Positions 44,115-53,624 of a stretch of DNA of 64,000 nucleotides are shown here, piece by piece. The notes below the pieces were generated by a model, which did not search any database, was not told the DNA's origin, and was given only the letters and a program-made list of their open reading frames with translations. Source of the DNA: Saccharicrinis sp963667815. GTDB lineage: Bacteria; Bacteroidota; Bacteroidia; Bacteroidales; Marinilabiliaceae. The DNA lies in the NCBI GenBank assembly GCA_963667815.1, contig OY764021.1; one strand, written 5' to 3'. How positions within the stretch are numbered: the stretch's first letter is position 1; each line of letters opens with the position of its first letter. The translations under genes and the position numbers were made by a program.

Positions 44115-45800
44115 TTATTTCTTCTCGTTATTATTATCTCTTACAATAAAATAATCAAGAGGATTACTAAAAAAATCTTTAACGGAATACATAAATAGTT
44201 GGGGGATAAACAAGAATGTAGCACCTCGTGATTTTAAAGCTAAAACTAAGGTTATGGAAAAACTAACCACAAGATTGGTTAGTCCAATAATTAATATGCC
44301 CACTAAGGCTTTAATTATTATAATAGTTTCAAAAGGCTGACTCATTATTGAGTAACCCAGATAGGAGGTACTAAAAGCAATGTGGCGTATATCAATAGAA
44401 AATGAAAACAGGTAGCTTAAAAGAAATGCGCTTCCAAGGAAAAAACCCAGAGTAATATTCCCCATTAAAGAACCACCTCGATGAAGAATAAAATCAGCCA
44501 TTTTTTTACTATTAAAAAACAGTTTAGTATTAACAATACGGTATGCAGCTCTTGAGGCTACCACTTTATTATCTACATATCCCGAGATAATACCAGATAA
44601 AGCTAAAAAAACACCTGCTGTAGCAGCATATCCCAAAAGACTTAGCGTAGGCATAATATCTTTCATCAGGTAATCGGGTTTTATGCCTAATGATTTTTGC
44701 ATTCCAAACTGTTCAAATATGAAATAGATAGCAGAAGCAAAAATAATAGCCATAGTAAAATTACCTACTAAAGATATAAACTGACTACCCAGAGCTTTTT
44801 TAATTACTTTGATAATTTCTTTTTTTGAGCCTATTTGCAGGTTATTGTTTTTATCAATATGCTTGGCTATGGTAGAAGCAGTCATTGCCGGTTGCTTTGT
44901 AGCAATAATACCTCCTAGTTGTTTAACCAGAATAAAACAGATAGCGTAATTCAAACTAAATATAATTGCATCAGTTACAGCATCAAATTCGTAGTTAGAT
45001 CCAAAATATATTTTAAATAGGGCAAAAAGCGCAATAAGAGCACCTCCTAGCAACGATTTATAAAAAAAGCGCCAGTATTCTTTATTGTTTTCCGCAATAT
45101 ATTTATCTCCTTTGTTCGACGTGTGTTCTACAGCTTCAAATATTAATAAATCAAAATGTCGAACAATAAATCTTCTCAAACTGTATTTTTTCTTATTGTA
45201 GGCAAGGTGATTGGTAATAATCTTTTGCCAATGATCTGGAGAATTAATGTTTAAACTTAAATCAATGAGTTCTTTTACTCTTTCAATATACTCCAGTATT
45301 CTTCTGGTAACAATTGTTAAGTGCAAACTAATCCCTATTTTATTTTTATACCTCCTTAGGGCATTAATATTATTTTCAATCTCGTTTAATAGATGAATTA
45401 AATACCTTACTTTTTGATCATCTCTACAATCTAATGTGCTCATTCTATTAAGCAGGATTTCGAAACAACGTTGGTTTAATTTTAGTAGTTTAAATTTATA
45501 ACTGATATCGCTGTCAAGTCCAAATGCGGATATTTTTGAGCATAAAGCTTTGATGCTTAGTGTTAAATCTTTGGATATGTGGTTGTCATCAGTAATATTA
45601 AATTCAAGATTGCTGAATATATAATCAATATTTGTTTTGTTTTTGAATAAAAAATACTCAAAAGTATCTTCCTCTGGAAAAGAGGGGAGAATTTTCTTAT
45701 ATATTCTGCTAATTAAACCAGAAGTAAATCCATAGTCCTCCATTAAGGAATACTTTGTAAAAAAAGTATAGAAACTGAGATCTTTAGTGGTGTTTTGCAT
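44115..45800 (-). CDS. Membrane protein of the so-called site-specific recombinase (Gcr) family
   Basis: A 561-residue protein with a soluble helical N-terminal half (about 1-240) and six or seven membrane helices in the C-terminal half. The segment AICFILVKQLGGIIATKQPAMTASTIAKHID (about 283-313) is the signature of the family named after Neisseria Gcr. Despite its name, the family has no recombinase catalytic motif and is an integral membrane protein; nothing here suggests DNA recombination. It stands alone next to the repeat island, which probably is a coincidence. True function unknown. Confidence 0.75.
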   Translation of the reverse strand: MQNTTKDLSFYTFFTKYSLMEDYGFTSGLISRIYKKILPSFPEEDTFEYFLFKNKTNIDYIFSNLEFNITDDNHISKDLTLSIKALCSKISAFGLDSDISYKFKLLKLNQRCFEILLNRMSTLDCRDDQKVRYLIHLLNEIENNINALRRYKNKIGISLHLTIVTRRILEYIERVKELIDLSLNINSPDHWQKIITNHLAYNKKKYSLRRFIVRHFDLLIFEAVEHTSNKGDKYIAENNKEYWRFFYKSLLGGALIALFALFKIYFGSNYEFDAVTDAIIFSLNYAICFILVKQLGGIIATKQPAMTASTIAKHIDKNNNLQIGSKKEIIKVIKKALGSQFISLVGNFTMAIIFASAIYFIFEQFGMQKSLGIKPDYLMKDIMPTLSLLGYAATAGVFLALSGIISGYVDNKVVASRAAYRIVNTKLFFNSKKMADFILHRGGSLMGNITLGFFLGSAFLLSYLFSFSIDIRHIAFSTSYLGYSIMSQPFETIIIIKALVGILIIGLTNLVVSFSITLVLALKSRGATFLFIPQLFMYSVKDFFSNPLDYFIVRDNNNEKK

Positions 45801-46224
45801 ACAGAAAAAGAAAATTTGTTTTTATTAATTGTAACACTTAATAATTTGGTGCAACGGCATGGTATTAAAAAAAAATAGGTATAAAAATACCAGATATGTG
45901 TTTAACCGTTGTGTGGTTAATATACAAATTATTAAATAAAGTAAACACGGGTTTATGTGGTTTGTTTAGAGGTTTAGAACAAATAAGCAGAAATTATTCT
46001 TTAATGAATATTCATCATTTTATTATGGCTATTCTTACGTTGTAAGTAGGGAAGTTATTTAAAGTAATTAAATTTTACTTTCGGAAATAATACTTCGGGC
46101 AGAAGTGATCCGGGACTTCAGCCTCAGGCAACGCCTGGGGTACTATTCATCACGTAAATCAGCGTGCTGTAACGACAGCTCAGATTCATTCTTTTTGCAT
46201 CGCTCAAAAAGAACCAAAAACGCT

Positions 46225-46421
46225 AGTTCAATTCATCCTTCAGCTCACATCCTTGCCGAATTTTTGCCATCTCACAAGGCTATAATCACCCGCATTCGTC
46301 TTCGTCACGCCACCGTAGGCCCGGGCCAATTGAACCGGCCACCGCACAAAGTCCATATTTCAAAATAACCATTTCTTTAATAATAAAGATTCCTCTTACG
46401 AGTGGTAATAAATGGCCTCAG
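46225..46421. repeat. 197-bp direct repeat A, left copy
   Basis: Identical, apart from about ten substitutions and with no gaps, to 47883-48079. It contains the palindrome GGCCCGGGCC (46318-46327) followed by CAATTGAACCGG and a downstream TTTCTTTAATAATAAAGATT segment. The two copies flank the three 470-bp units. The 45801-46224 sequence to its left contains no gene; 46095-46190 is a diverged copy of the REP-like head of the 470-bp unit. Confidence 0.85.
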
Positions 46422-46476
46422 CTAGTGATTTGTACTATTTTTTTGCTTTTGAAAATAATACTTCGGGCTAAAGGCC

Positions 46477-47886
46477 CAATTCACTTCAGCCCCAGGCATC
46501 GCCTGGGGTATTATTTGTCATGTAACTCAGCGTCCTGTAAGGACAGCTCAGTTTTTAATATGCTTCTTAAGGACGGTATTCTCAAATTCAATAAATACCT
46601 CATTTGAAGTCAAGATTGCGGGTGGCCTGTCGAGGAGTAGAAGGCCATTGTGGGTGTGAATTCTCAATTGTTATATTATTAACAGATGGGGCTTGTCCTT
46701 ATGTTTGAAAAACATTTACATCTGTATAATAATAAAGAATTGAGAAGAGAGCGATGGCATTCTCCTCGACTAGACCTTTTGGGTTCCGTTTTGTGGCAAT
46801 GACAAAATGGAACAATGTATTTTATAAAGACATTATTAACAACAAAATCAGTATTGCATCGAAGCAAAAAATTGGAGAAGATGACAAGGCCATACCAGAC
46901 GGGTGTTCTTTTATTTAAAAAGATTATTGCTCCACTCGGCATAGTTCAATTCACTTCAGCCCCAGGCATCGCCTGGGGTATTATTTGTCATGTAACTCAG
47001 CGTCCTGTAAGGACAGCTCAGTTTTTAATATGCTTCTTAAGGACGGTATTCTCAAATTCAATAAATACCTAATTTGAAGTCAAGATTGCGGGTGAGCCTG
47101 TCGAGGAGTAGAAGGTCATGTGGGTGTGAATTCTCAATTGTTATATTATTAACAGATGGGGCTTGTCCTTATGTTTGAAAAACATTTACATCTGTATAAT
47201 AATAAAGAATTGAGAAGAGAGCGATGGCATTCTCCTCGACTAGACCTTTTGGGTTCCGTTTTGTGGCAATGACAAAATGGAACAATGTATTTTATAAAGA
47301 CATTATTAACAACAAAATCAGTATTGCATCTAAGCAAAAAATTGGAGAAGATAACAAGGCCATACCAGACGGGTGTTCTTTTATTTAAAAAGATTATTGC
47401 TCCACTCGGCATAGTTCAATTCACTTCAGCCCCAGGCATCGCCTGGTGTATTATTTGTCATGTAACTCAGCGTCCTGTAAGGACAGCTCAGTTTTTAATA
47501 TGCTTCTTAAGGACGGTATTCTCAAATTCAATAAATACCTCATTTGAAGTCAAGATTGCGGGTGGCCTGTCGAGGAGTAGAAGGCCATTGTGGGTGTGAA
47601 TTCTCAATTGTTATATTATTAACAGATGGGGCTTGTCCTTATGTTTGAAAAACATTTACATGTGTATAATAATAAAGAATTGAGAAGAGAGCGATGGCAT
47701 TCTCCTCGGCTAGACCTTTTGGGTTCCGTTTTGTGGCAATGACAAAATGGAACAATGTATTTTATAAAGACATTATTAACAACAAAATCAGTATTGCATC
47801 GAAGCAAAAAATTGGAGAAGATAACAAGGCCATACCAGACGGGTGTTCTTTTATTTAAAAAGATTATTGTTCCACTCGGCATAGTT
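46477..47886. repeat. Three tandem copies of a 470-bp unit
   Basis: Units start at 46477, 46947 and 47417 (CAATTCACTTCAGCC) and have exactly 470 bp each, differing by only a handful of bases, so the duplication is recent. Each unit has a head with two small palindromes (CCCCAGGC-ATC-GCCTGGGG at 46490 and GTCCT-GTA-AGGAC at 46532), a long imperfect inverted repeat (46624-46776 in the first unit) and a tail containing GGAACAATGTATTTTAT and ATTGCTCCACTCGGCATAG. Reading frames of about 87 codons appear in several frames but carry no recognisable protein and are treated as non-coding. No transposase is present. Confidence 0.9.
46624..46776. repeat. Long imperfect inverted repeat inside each 470-bp unit
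   Basis: The arms share GTCGAGGAG, GCCAT, TTCTCAATT, TTATTATT and ACAGATG in the same order, about 65 nt per arm, around a 30-nt loop that itself contains ATGTTT-GAA-AAACAT. A single-stranded copy or transcript would form one long, bulged hairpin. The same structure recurs at 47094-47246 and 47564-47716. It looks like a MITE-type element or a structured RNA; there is no evidence for transcription. Confidence 0.75.
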
Positions 47887-48079
47887 CAATTCATCCTTCA
47901 GCTCACATCCTTGCCGAATTTTTGCCATCCCACAAGGCTATAATCACCCGCATTCGTCTTCGTCACTCCACCGCTGGCTCGGGCCAATTGAACCGGCCAC
48001 CGCGCAAAGTCCTTATTTCAAAATAACCATTTCTTTAATAATAAAGATTTCTCTTACGAGTGGTTCTAAACGGCCTCAG
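47883..48079. repeat. 197-bp direct repeat A, right copy
   Basis: Right-hand partner of 46225-46421, offset 1658 bp. It follows directly after the third 470-bp unit, sharing the junction sequence AGTTCAATTCA with the unit boundaries, which suggests that the 470-bp unit entered or duplicated at this motif. Confidence 0.85.
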
Positions 48080-48117
48080 TAAATCAGCGTGCTGTATGAA
48101 TAGCTCAATTTTTAGTT

Positions 48118-48205
48118 GCCCATTCAGGGCGCTATCAATACCCGGAATATTACCCAATGCGTCACTACGTTTGCATTGGGCTGAAGTGATTTGCCCCTTC
48201 AGGGC
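48118..48205. repeat. REP-like palindrome cluster
   Basis: Three hairpins in 90 bp: GCCC-ATTCA-GGGC (48118), CCCAATGC with GCATTGGG (48153-48180) and GCCC-CTTCA-GGGC (48193-48205). This arrangement resembles widespread intergenic repeats of Bacteroidota. It is non-coding. Confidence 0.65.
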
Positions 48206-48385
48206 GTTATTCATATTTCAGGACTACCATTATTGAAATTAATATATCTTCTCTTTTAAATCTTAATGAGGACATGTCTTTAAGGAAGTATCACAAATAG
48301 AATCTGAAAGCCTACAACATACCAGCAAGGGGAACACCCTCTTTTATTCGAAAAACGAATGTAACTCAATTACAGTTTTTTTTAA

Positions 48386-48546
48386 TGATGCCAGAGGCAT
48401 CACATATTTATAGATTAGTCCTATAAAAGATAAATTGACTCCATAGGAGTCACATGTACATAGATATTTGGCTTGTGGTTCGACTCCGCTGGAGTCGTTT
48501 TATGTTTATAACGTATTTCTATAAACATGTAACCCCTCTTGGGTTA
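48386..48546. repeat. Array of four 17-nt palindromes at 45-50-bp spacing
   Basis: TGATGCCAGAGGCATCA (48386), TGACTCCATAGGAGTCA (48436), CGACTCCGCTGGAGTCG (48481) and TAACCCCTCTTGGGTTA (48530) are all 17 nt long, but their stem sequences differ. The AT-rich spacers share ACATxTTTATA-like segments. Structure is therefore kept while sequence varies, as in a family of small hairpins. The 48547-48885 stretch beyond holds AT-rich sequence and the promoter region of the next gene. Confidence 0.75.
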
Positions 48547-48885
48547 TTTACATCATTTCAAAAACTAAGAGTAATACCCCAAGTTTTGATGTATAAGGCT
48601 TTGACTTCGTCGATTTTCAATTCAGCCTTTTGATGATATATTTAATTTTGCAATTATTACCAGTAAGGATATGTTTACAATTGAAATATCTTCTCTTACG
48701 AATGCTTTCTGACGGCATGTACTCACAGAACAACTGCATCACTTTACAACTTTTTTAACGGTGGACTGTTTATTAATCACGGCAGATGAGTCTGTCATTA
48801 TTAATAAGGTAACATCATAACATGTCAGATCAACAATATTAAAATTCTTACACACAAAGGATGCGACCGATAAAATGAAAAACAG

Positions 48886-49494
48886 ATGAAAAAAATATTT
48901 TTAGTATATGGAGGAAAGAAAATTGCAATTGCAAATGGCGATATAAATAAAGCATTGTTTGATGTTGATATTTCATTTTTTACTGAGGAAAATGGGTTTG
49001 AGTTTAAATATACAGATATCAACGACGCTTATAATGCCGATGAGGAAGTAGATAAGTTTTTGTGGGCTGATGCTATTATTTATCATTTCCCAATTTGGTG
49101 GATGGGAATGCCTTATCCTTTAAAAGAATACATTGACAGGGTTTTTACAGAGGGGCACCGAAAAGGTATGTACCGTAGTGATGGACGAAAAATTGATAAT
49201 CCGGCTATTAATTATGGAACAGGAGGATTAATGCACGGTAAAAAATATATGGTGACTACATCATGGAATGCTCCCGAAACAGCATTTACTTTACCCGGAG
49301 AGTTTTTTCAGGAACGTAGCGTGGATGATGGTGTGTTATTTGGGTTTCATAGAATGAATGCCTTTGTGGCCCTGGAACCTTTAAAAAATATGCACTTTCA
49401 TGATATAGAAAAAAATAGTTCACCCGAATATATTAAACAGTTGCTTAATAACTATCAAAATCATTTAAGCCAGATTTTTAGTCCGGTTGATTGA
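48886..49494 (+). CDS. mdaB: MdaB-type NAD(P)H:quinone oxidoreductase
   Basis: Flavodoxin-fold FAD enzyme that reduces quinones by two electrons, protecting against oxidative stress. The 202 residues match the MdaB layout: YGGKKIAIANGDINKAL (FAD-pyrophosphate loop), FLWADAIIYHFPIWWMGMPYPLKEYIDRVFTEGH (the WWMG motif at about 70-75 and the YIDRVFTEGH segment), YGTGGLMHGKKYMVTTSWNAP and the C-terminal FHRMNAFVALEPL. It is cytoplasmic and monocistronic, starting at ATG 48886. It sits at the right edge of the repeat island. Confidence 0.9.
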   Translation: MKKIFLVYGGKKIAIANGDINKALFDVDISFFTEENGFEFKYTDINDAYNADEEVDKFLWADAIIYHFPIWWMGMPYPLKEYIDRVFTEGHRKGMYRSDGRKIDNPAINYGTGGLMHGKKYMVTTSWNAPETAFTLPGEFFQERSVDDGVLFGFHRMNAFVALEPLKNMHFHDIEKNSSPEYIKQLLNNYQNHLSQIFSPVD

Positions 49495-49573
49495 GGATTC
49501 TATCATTTTACTTATTGTATTTAATTGTATGAATCATTTTACGAGACACATACAGTGAGAGATGAGAGTTTAT

Positions 49574-49596
49574 CCACTAGGTTTTTAGCCTAGTGG
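49574..49596. terminator. Hairpin overlapping the stop codon of the secreted protein at 49590
   Basis: CCACTAGG pairs with CCTAGTGG around a 7-nt loop, between two convergent genes. The right arm includes the TAG stop of the minus-strand gene. There is no T run; it may act as a weak bidirectional terminator. Confidence 0.5.
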
Positions 49597-50177
49597 CTGG
49601 CTACTTGATTAGTGGTGGTTTTTATTTTGTTAATGTTGACTTTATATTTCAAGTCTGCGTCATATGTAATTTCATATTCTACTTGCATATTATTCTCACC
49701 ATTAGTGAAGCTTTGATAATGGATGAATTTTTCTATCCTGGCATTTTCAGGTTTTGAATAGAAAGCCCAATACTCCAATAACTTTTCTTCATCGTCAGTA
49801 TACTTGCTTTTATTCTTAATAAGTTTTTTTAGCAGTTTATAGTTACTTATCTGAGGCAGGTCATTATTAATATTCCAGCAATAACTTTTTTTAATACATA
49901 CTATAGTGCTGTCTATTTTGTAGTTGTTTTTAATTCTTACTGAATCAATTTCGCCATAAAATAGTTTCAAAGAATCTTGAATTTCAGTAACTATAAATGG
50001 GTGACATATAATACCAATCAATTTTTTATTTCTGTATAGAAACTGCTTAACTCTTTGGTCGTTACTTTTGTTTTTAAAATAATAGTGGTCTATTTTCTGC
50101 ACAGAAATTGAGTCTTGTGCATATGCTGAATGAAAAATAAAAGAGACGAAGAAGAATAAAATTAGGATTTGTTTCAT
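49590..50177 (-). CDS. Secreted protein of unknown function
   Basis: Exported 195-residue protein with a signal peptide (MKQILILFFFVSFIFHSAYAQ). The mature part is charged, with VDHYYFKNKSND-like and KLLKKLIKNKSKYTDDEEKLLEYWAFYSKPENA segments and a beta-rich C-terminus (NNMQVEYEITYDADLKYKVNINKI). No family recognised. It follows the helicase gene on the same strand, 126 nt downstream, but the signal peptide argues against a shared function. Confidence 0.7.
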   Translation of the reverse strand: MKQILILFFFVSFIFHSAYAQDSISVQKIDHYYFKNKSNDQRVKQFLYRNKKLIGIICHPFIVTEIQDSLKLFYGEIDSVRIKNNYKIDSTIVCIKKSYCWNINNDLPQISNYKLLKKLIKNKSKYTDDEEKLLEYWAFYSKPENARIEKFIHYQSFTNGENNMQVEYEITYDADLKYKVNINKIKTTTNQVASH

Positions 50178-50303
50178 ATATAGTTCATCATATTTTTTTA
50201 ATGTTCGTTAATATACATAGTTTACAAAAGTATTAAAGCGGGCTACAAACTCTGAATTAATTACTAACTTGGCTATTATTTTCCTTTGCTGTGCTTTCGT
50301 GCT

Positions 50304-52475
50304 TTATTTAACTCTTTCTACAATTTCTTTTAGTTTCTCATGGTAGTCCTCGTTACCATAATTTAGAATTATCAAGTTTGACCTACTTCTAGTCAAACCA
50401 GTATATAATATTTCGTCAAAGGATTGTTCAAATTCTGAATATGAATGGTACTTAGGTTCAATTATTAAGAAAAGCAACTCACTTTCCCAACCTTTAAAAC
50501 TATGAACAGTAGATAATTTTATTGTTCCGCTATTCATGAAAAAATGAATTTTTTTATTGTTTCTAATCAGGTTTAAATTTTTTGACATTCGCTCAGGACT
50601 AAAATCTTTTTTGAAGGAATTGAAATCATCTTTGTTTTGTGAAATAAAATTCAAAAAATCATTTTTTGAGCTTCTAAATTTCTTGCAATAAAACTCTAAT
50701 TTATTTTCGAATAGATGTCCAAAATTTTTATATAAGTCAAGTATTGTAAATAAAATGCTCAACTGGTTAAATGCAGTTTTTTTGTTTCTATCGTTTTGTC
50801 GTTTAATTAATTCTAAAGCTTCATTAAGCCATTGAGGTAAATCATTTGATTTTAGATAGTTTAACCCCATTCTATAAATCATCTCATTTGTTTCGAACAT
50901 GGTATTTGTGTGCTCGTTCGAAGAATACCGATAAAATGAATCAAAATTTCTAAGCAATTTTATTGTTTGGCTCAAAACGGTTATGTCATTTGGAGGAATT
51001 CCTTTATTTATAGCATTTTCATGAATTATAGTATATAAACTTCTTATTGTGTCTGTGTTTTGTAAATAAATATACTTAATATCCCCTTGCTGATTTTTTT
51101 CAAATTGAATCTCTAAGTTTTGTATGTCATTAAAGTCGTCAATTTCATATCGGTTTTGAAAGATTTCTTTTTGATATTCAATTGCCAAATCTTTAATTTT
51201 AAAATCGGACCGATAACATCTTTTTAATTCTGTTGGTTTACCAATAACATTTGTTACAATATCTCTGTTATCAGTTTCATTGTTATATATGTTTTGTTTT
51301 ACATCTCCAAAGAGAACGTATTCTCCATTTGGAACTAGAAAGTATTCTTTAATTATTTCCATCCAAGGTCTTTTATAATCTTGGATTTCATCTATTAGTA
51401 TTACATCATAGGCTTTTATTTTGTCTTTGTTCTCTTCGAAAAGAGATTTGTTTGAGTAATATTTTCTCTCAAAATAGGTCTCTCTTTCTTGTTCACTCAA
51501 TTCACTAAAACCATCAGGTACAGCAACTGGTATACCTAAATTATTTAGTTCAGCAGTAATGAAAAAGTGATAGTTTAAAATAACAAATGCGTCCCAAGGG
51601 AATTCTTCTCGGATTAAACTTATTTTATCCCTGATGAAGTTTTTTAACGTTATATTATAAGTTAGGATTAGAATTTTACCATTTGTCCTTTTATAAGATT
51701 GTACTGCTCTTGCAGCAAGAACAGTTGTTTTTCCAGAACCAACAACACCTTTGATTCTTTGTTGTTTTTTATTAGAAGCATAAATAATTTTCAATTGTTC
51801 TTGGCTAAAATGAAAATTTTGTCCTTGTTCTTTTAGATGAATTGGTGGTTTTAAAAATCTTTGAAAACTGTTATAAATATTGTTAGTAAAAAAAAATGAC
51901 GGTCTTTCTGAAATCAAATATCTTTTTTTCAATAAAGCTTTGAAAGCAAATTTATTTAAAGAATCTCTACCAAGTAAATCAATATTATATCGTAAAAAGT
52001 CTAAATATCTCCTGTCATGTTCAAATGGTTTGACAAGGAAGTTTGATATTTCATCCTTTGTTGCATTATGAAAGTAAACTACAGATGATACAATATTAAA
52101 ACTTCTAATATCCTTAATTTTCATTTCGAGAAGATTTTCTATGTGTAACTCAAATAAATTTTCTTTATATTTAAGAGCTTGTGAAATTGGAGACTTTATA
52201 TTGTATTCGTGAGTTCTATTCTTTACTTTCCAATTTTTCCTTTCATCTAATTCGTAGTTTTCAAGTCTGTAGTCTTTTACTTCAATAATCAGCACACCTT
52301 GCCTTTTTTTCATAATGACAACATCTGGGCGGTCGCCATTCATGTAAGGATTAAAATAAACTTCAAACGAATTATCCAATTCTTTTTCAAGAAATGTCAA
52401 AAGATGTAACTCTCCCTCTTCTGGCCTAACGGAGAATTGCATAATTTTTTCTATAGATGGAATTATTTTAGCCAT
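50304..52475 (-). CDS. NERD-domain nuclease fused to UvrD-type superfamily 1 helicase
   Basis: Cytoplasmic DNA-processing protein of 723 residues. Residues about 15-130 form a NERD domain with the PD-(D/E)xK-like core (RPDVVIMKKRQGVLIIEVKDY, with D, E and K in catalytic spacing). From about 225 it is a superfamily 1 helicase: motif I KGVVGSGKTTVLA, motif II VILIDEIQDY, motif III FGDVKQNIY, motif V LSTVHSFKGWESELLF and motif VI LYTGLTRSRSNLIIL. NERD-helicases occur in DNA repair and in several nuclease-helicase phage-defence systems. The membrane protein gene 61 nt upstream may be a partner. Which role applies cannot be settled from sequence. Confidence 0.88.
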   Translation of the reverse strand: MAKIIPSIEKIMQFSVRPEEGELHLLTFLEKELDNSFEVYFNPYMNGDRPDVVIMKKRQGVLIIEVKDYRLENYELDERKNWKVKNRTHEYNIKSPISQALKYKENLFELHIENLLEMKIKDIRSFNIVSSVVYFHNATKDEISNFLVKPFEHDRRYLDFLRYNIDLLGRDSLNKFAFKALLKKRYLISERPSFFFTNNIYNSFQRFLKPPIHLKEQGQNFHFSQEQLKIIYASNKKQQRIKGVVGSGKTTVLAARAVQSYKRTNGKILILTYNITLKNFIRDKISLIREEFPWDAFVILNYHFFITAELNNLGIPVAVPDGFSELSEQERETYFERKYYSNKSLFEENKDKIKAYDVILIDEIQDYKRPWMEIIKEYFLVPNGEYVLFGDVKQNIYNNETDNRDIVTNVIGKPTELKRCYRSDFKIKDLAIEYQKEIFQNRYEIDDFNDIQNLEIQFEKNQQGDIKYIYLQNTDTIRSLYTIIHENAINKGIPPNDITVLSQTIKLLRNFDSFYRYSSNEHTNTMFETNEMIYRMGLNYLKSNDLPQWLNEALELIKRQNDRNKKTAFNQLSILFTILDLYKNFGHLFENKLEFYCKKFRSSKNDFLNFISQNKDDFNSFKKDFSPERMSKNLNLIRNNKKIHFFMNSGTIKLSTVHSFKGWESELLFLIIEPKYHSYSEFEQSFDEILYTGLTRSRSNLIILNYGNEDYHEKLKEIVERVK

Positions 52476-52536
52476 TTATCCTATTCTTTTCAGCATGAAG
52501 CACAACGTTTGCAGGATGAGGCGAAAGAGCCATGCT

Positions 52537-53202
52537 TTACTCCTGCTTGTTAACAGCTGGGCTTTCTTCTTTACCACTTAATGTGTTATTTATTGCAACA
52601 AGATCTTTATGTACCTCTTTATAAAATTCCTGAGCATCAGTTACAAAATCAAGACTACTTCTATATGGTTCTAATGAAATAAAAAAGTCTTTTTTAATAT
52701 TAAATTTGGAATTTGGACTTTTCTTGTATTGTATGCTACCATAAAAGTCTAAAGTTTCTGTTCCATTGTTATTAACCCGAAAAACTGTATTTGTGAGTCC
52801 AACATATCGTGAAAATTTTTGTCTATGACCAATGCATCTTATATCTATATTATCAATTCCTGATTCAAAATGAATTTCTTTTCTATCATGTCCGAATAAG
52901 GGTTTTTTCCAGTTGATTTTAACATCAAAGGCAGAACTACCACCGATATTTTCAATTAGAAATTGTGTGACATTAATTCTACTATATAAATCAAATTGAA
53001 TGCTTAAATTTGGTAATGATTCTCTTTCTTGTCTAAAGATGATGCTTTGAGTAGTCCAAGAACCAATAATTGCCGTAATTACTGCTAAAGATGTTGCTAC
53101 AGTATTCCATTCTTCAATACACAAAGTCTTTATAAGAATGTAACAAGCTAGAGAAAAGCCAACGCCTAAAATTGAGTATATAAAGTATTTCTTTAATTTC
53201 AT
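52537..53202 (-). CDS. Two-helix membrane protein upstream of the NERD helicase
   Basis: A 221-residue protein with two N-terminal membrane helices (about 5-25 and 35-52, followed by RQERESLPNLSIQF) and a soluble beta-rich domain of about 160 residues (FLIENIGGSSAFDVKINWKKP, NNGTETLDFYGSIQYKK). This layout is frequent among uncharacterised bacterial proteins; I do not recognise a named family. The same strand and the 61-nt gap to the helicase suggest co-transcription. It could be a membrane-anchored sensor or effector in a defence pair, but this is speculation. Confidence 0.72.
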   Translation of the reverse strand: MKLKKYFIYSILGVGFSLACYILIKTLCIEEWNTVATSLAVITAIIGSWTTQSIIFRQERESLPNLSIQFDLYSRINVTQFLIENIGGSSAFDVKINWKKPLFGHDRKEIHFESGIDNIDIRCIGHRQKFSRYVGLTNTVFRVNNNGTETLDFYGSIQYKKSPNSKFNIKKDFFISLEPYRSSLDFVTDAQEFYKEVHKDLVAINNTLSGKEESPAVNKQE

Positions 53203-53624
53203 AGGTCAGAGATATTTTTTTCGATATAATAATATGATGTTTTTGCCTTTACGTCAACTCATTCCTAAACACACTCTATTCCAGTAATCTTTATAAATGC
53301 TATTTACATACCTGATTTGGTGCTGAATCCGACATCAATACTTAAAAGTTTGCGTTATTAGAAATAACCGACTCGAATTTACTCTATTTATCTTCAAAAG
53401 TTTCGTTAGGTAGATAAAAAATTAGGAATAATGGATGAATATGTGCTGATGATTGATAAATGCGAATTGAATATTGATTAGAGTAAAGAGCAATTCATAA
53501 AGAACTATTAAATATATAAATATCAAATGTGTGTAGTTTGTTAACTCCTGTAAATACTGGGTTTTCAATAGGTTCAATGTGCTGAGAAACATTCCATTTA
53601 TTAAAAAATATACCTTGCCGACTG

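Noticed and set aside
44115..45800. Site-specific recombinase as sign of a mobile element
   Set aside because: The family name is historical; the protein is an integral membrane protein without tyrosine or serine recombinase motifs.
46624..46776. Retron msr/msd or group II intron
   Set aside because: The hairpin is long, but no reverse transcriptase or intron domain V-like motif is found nearby.
46679..47882. Repeated reading frames of about 87 codons on both strands within the 470-bp units
   Set aside because: They occur in several overlapping frames, have no recognisable domain, and follow the duplicated non-coding unit; the long inverted repeat explains the open frames on both strands.
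52476..52536. Integron-like attC site between helicase and membrane protein genes
   Set aside because: GCAAACGTTGTGC resembles part of such sites, but the paired core sites and an integrase are missing.
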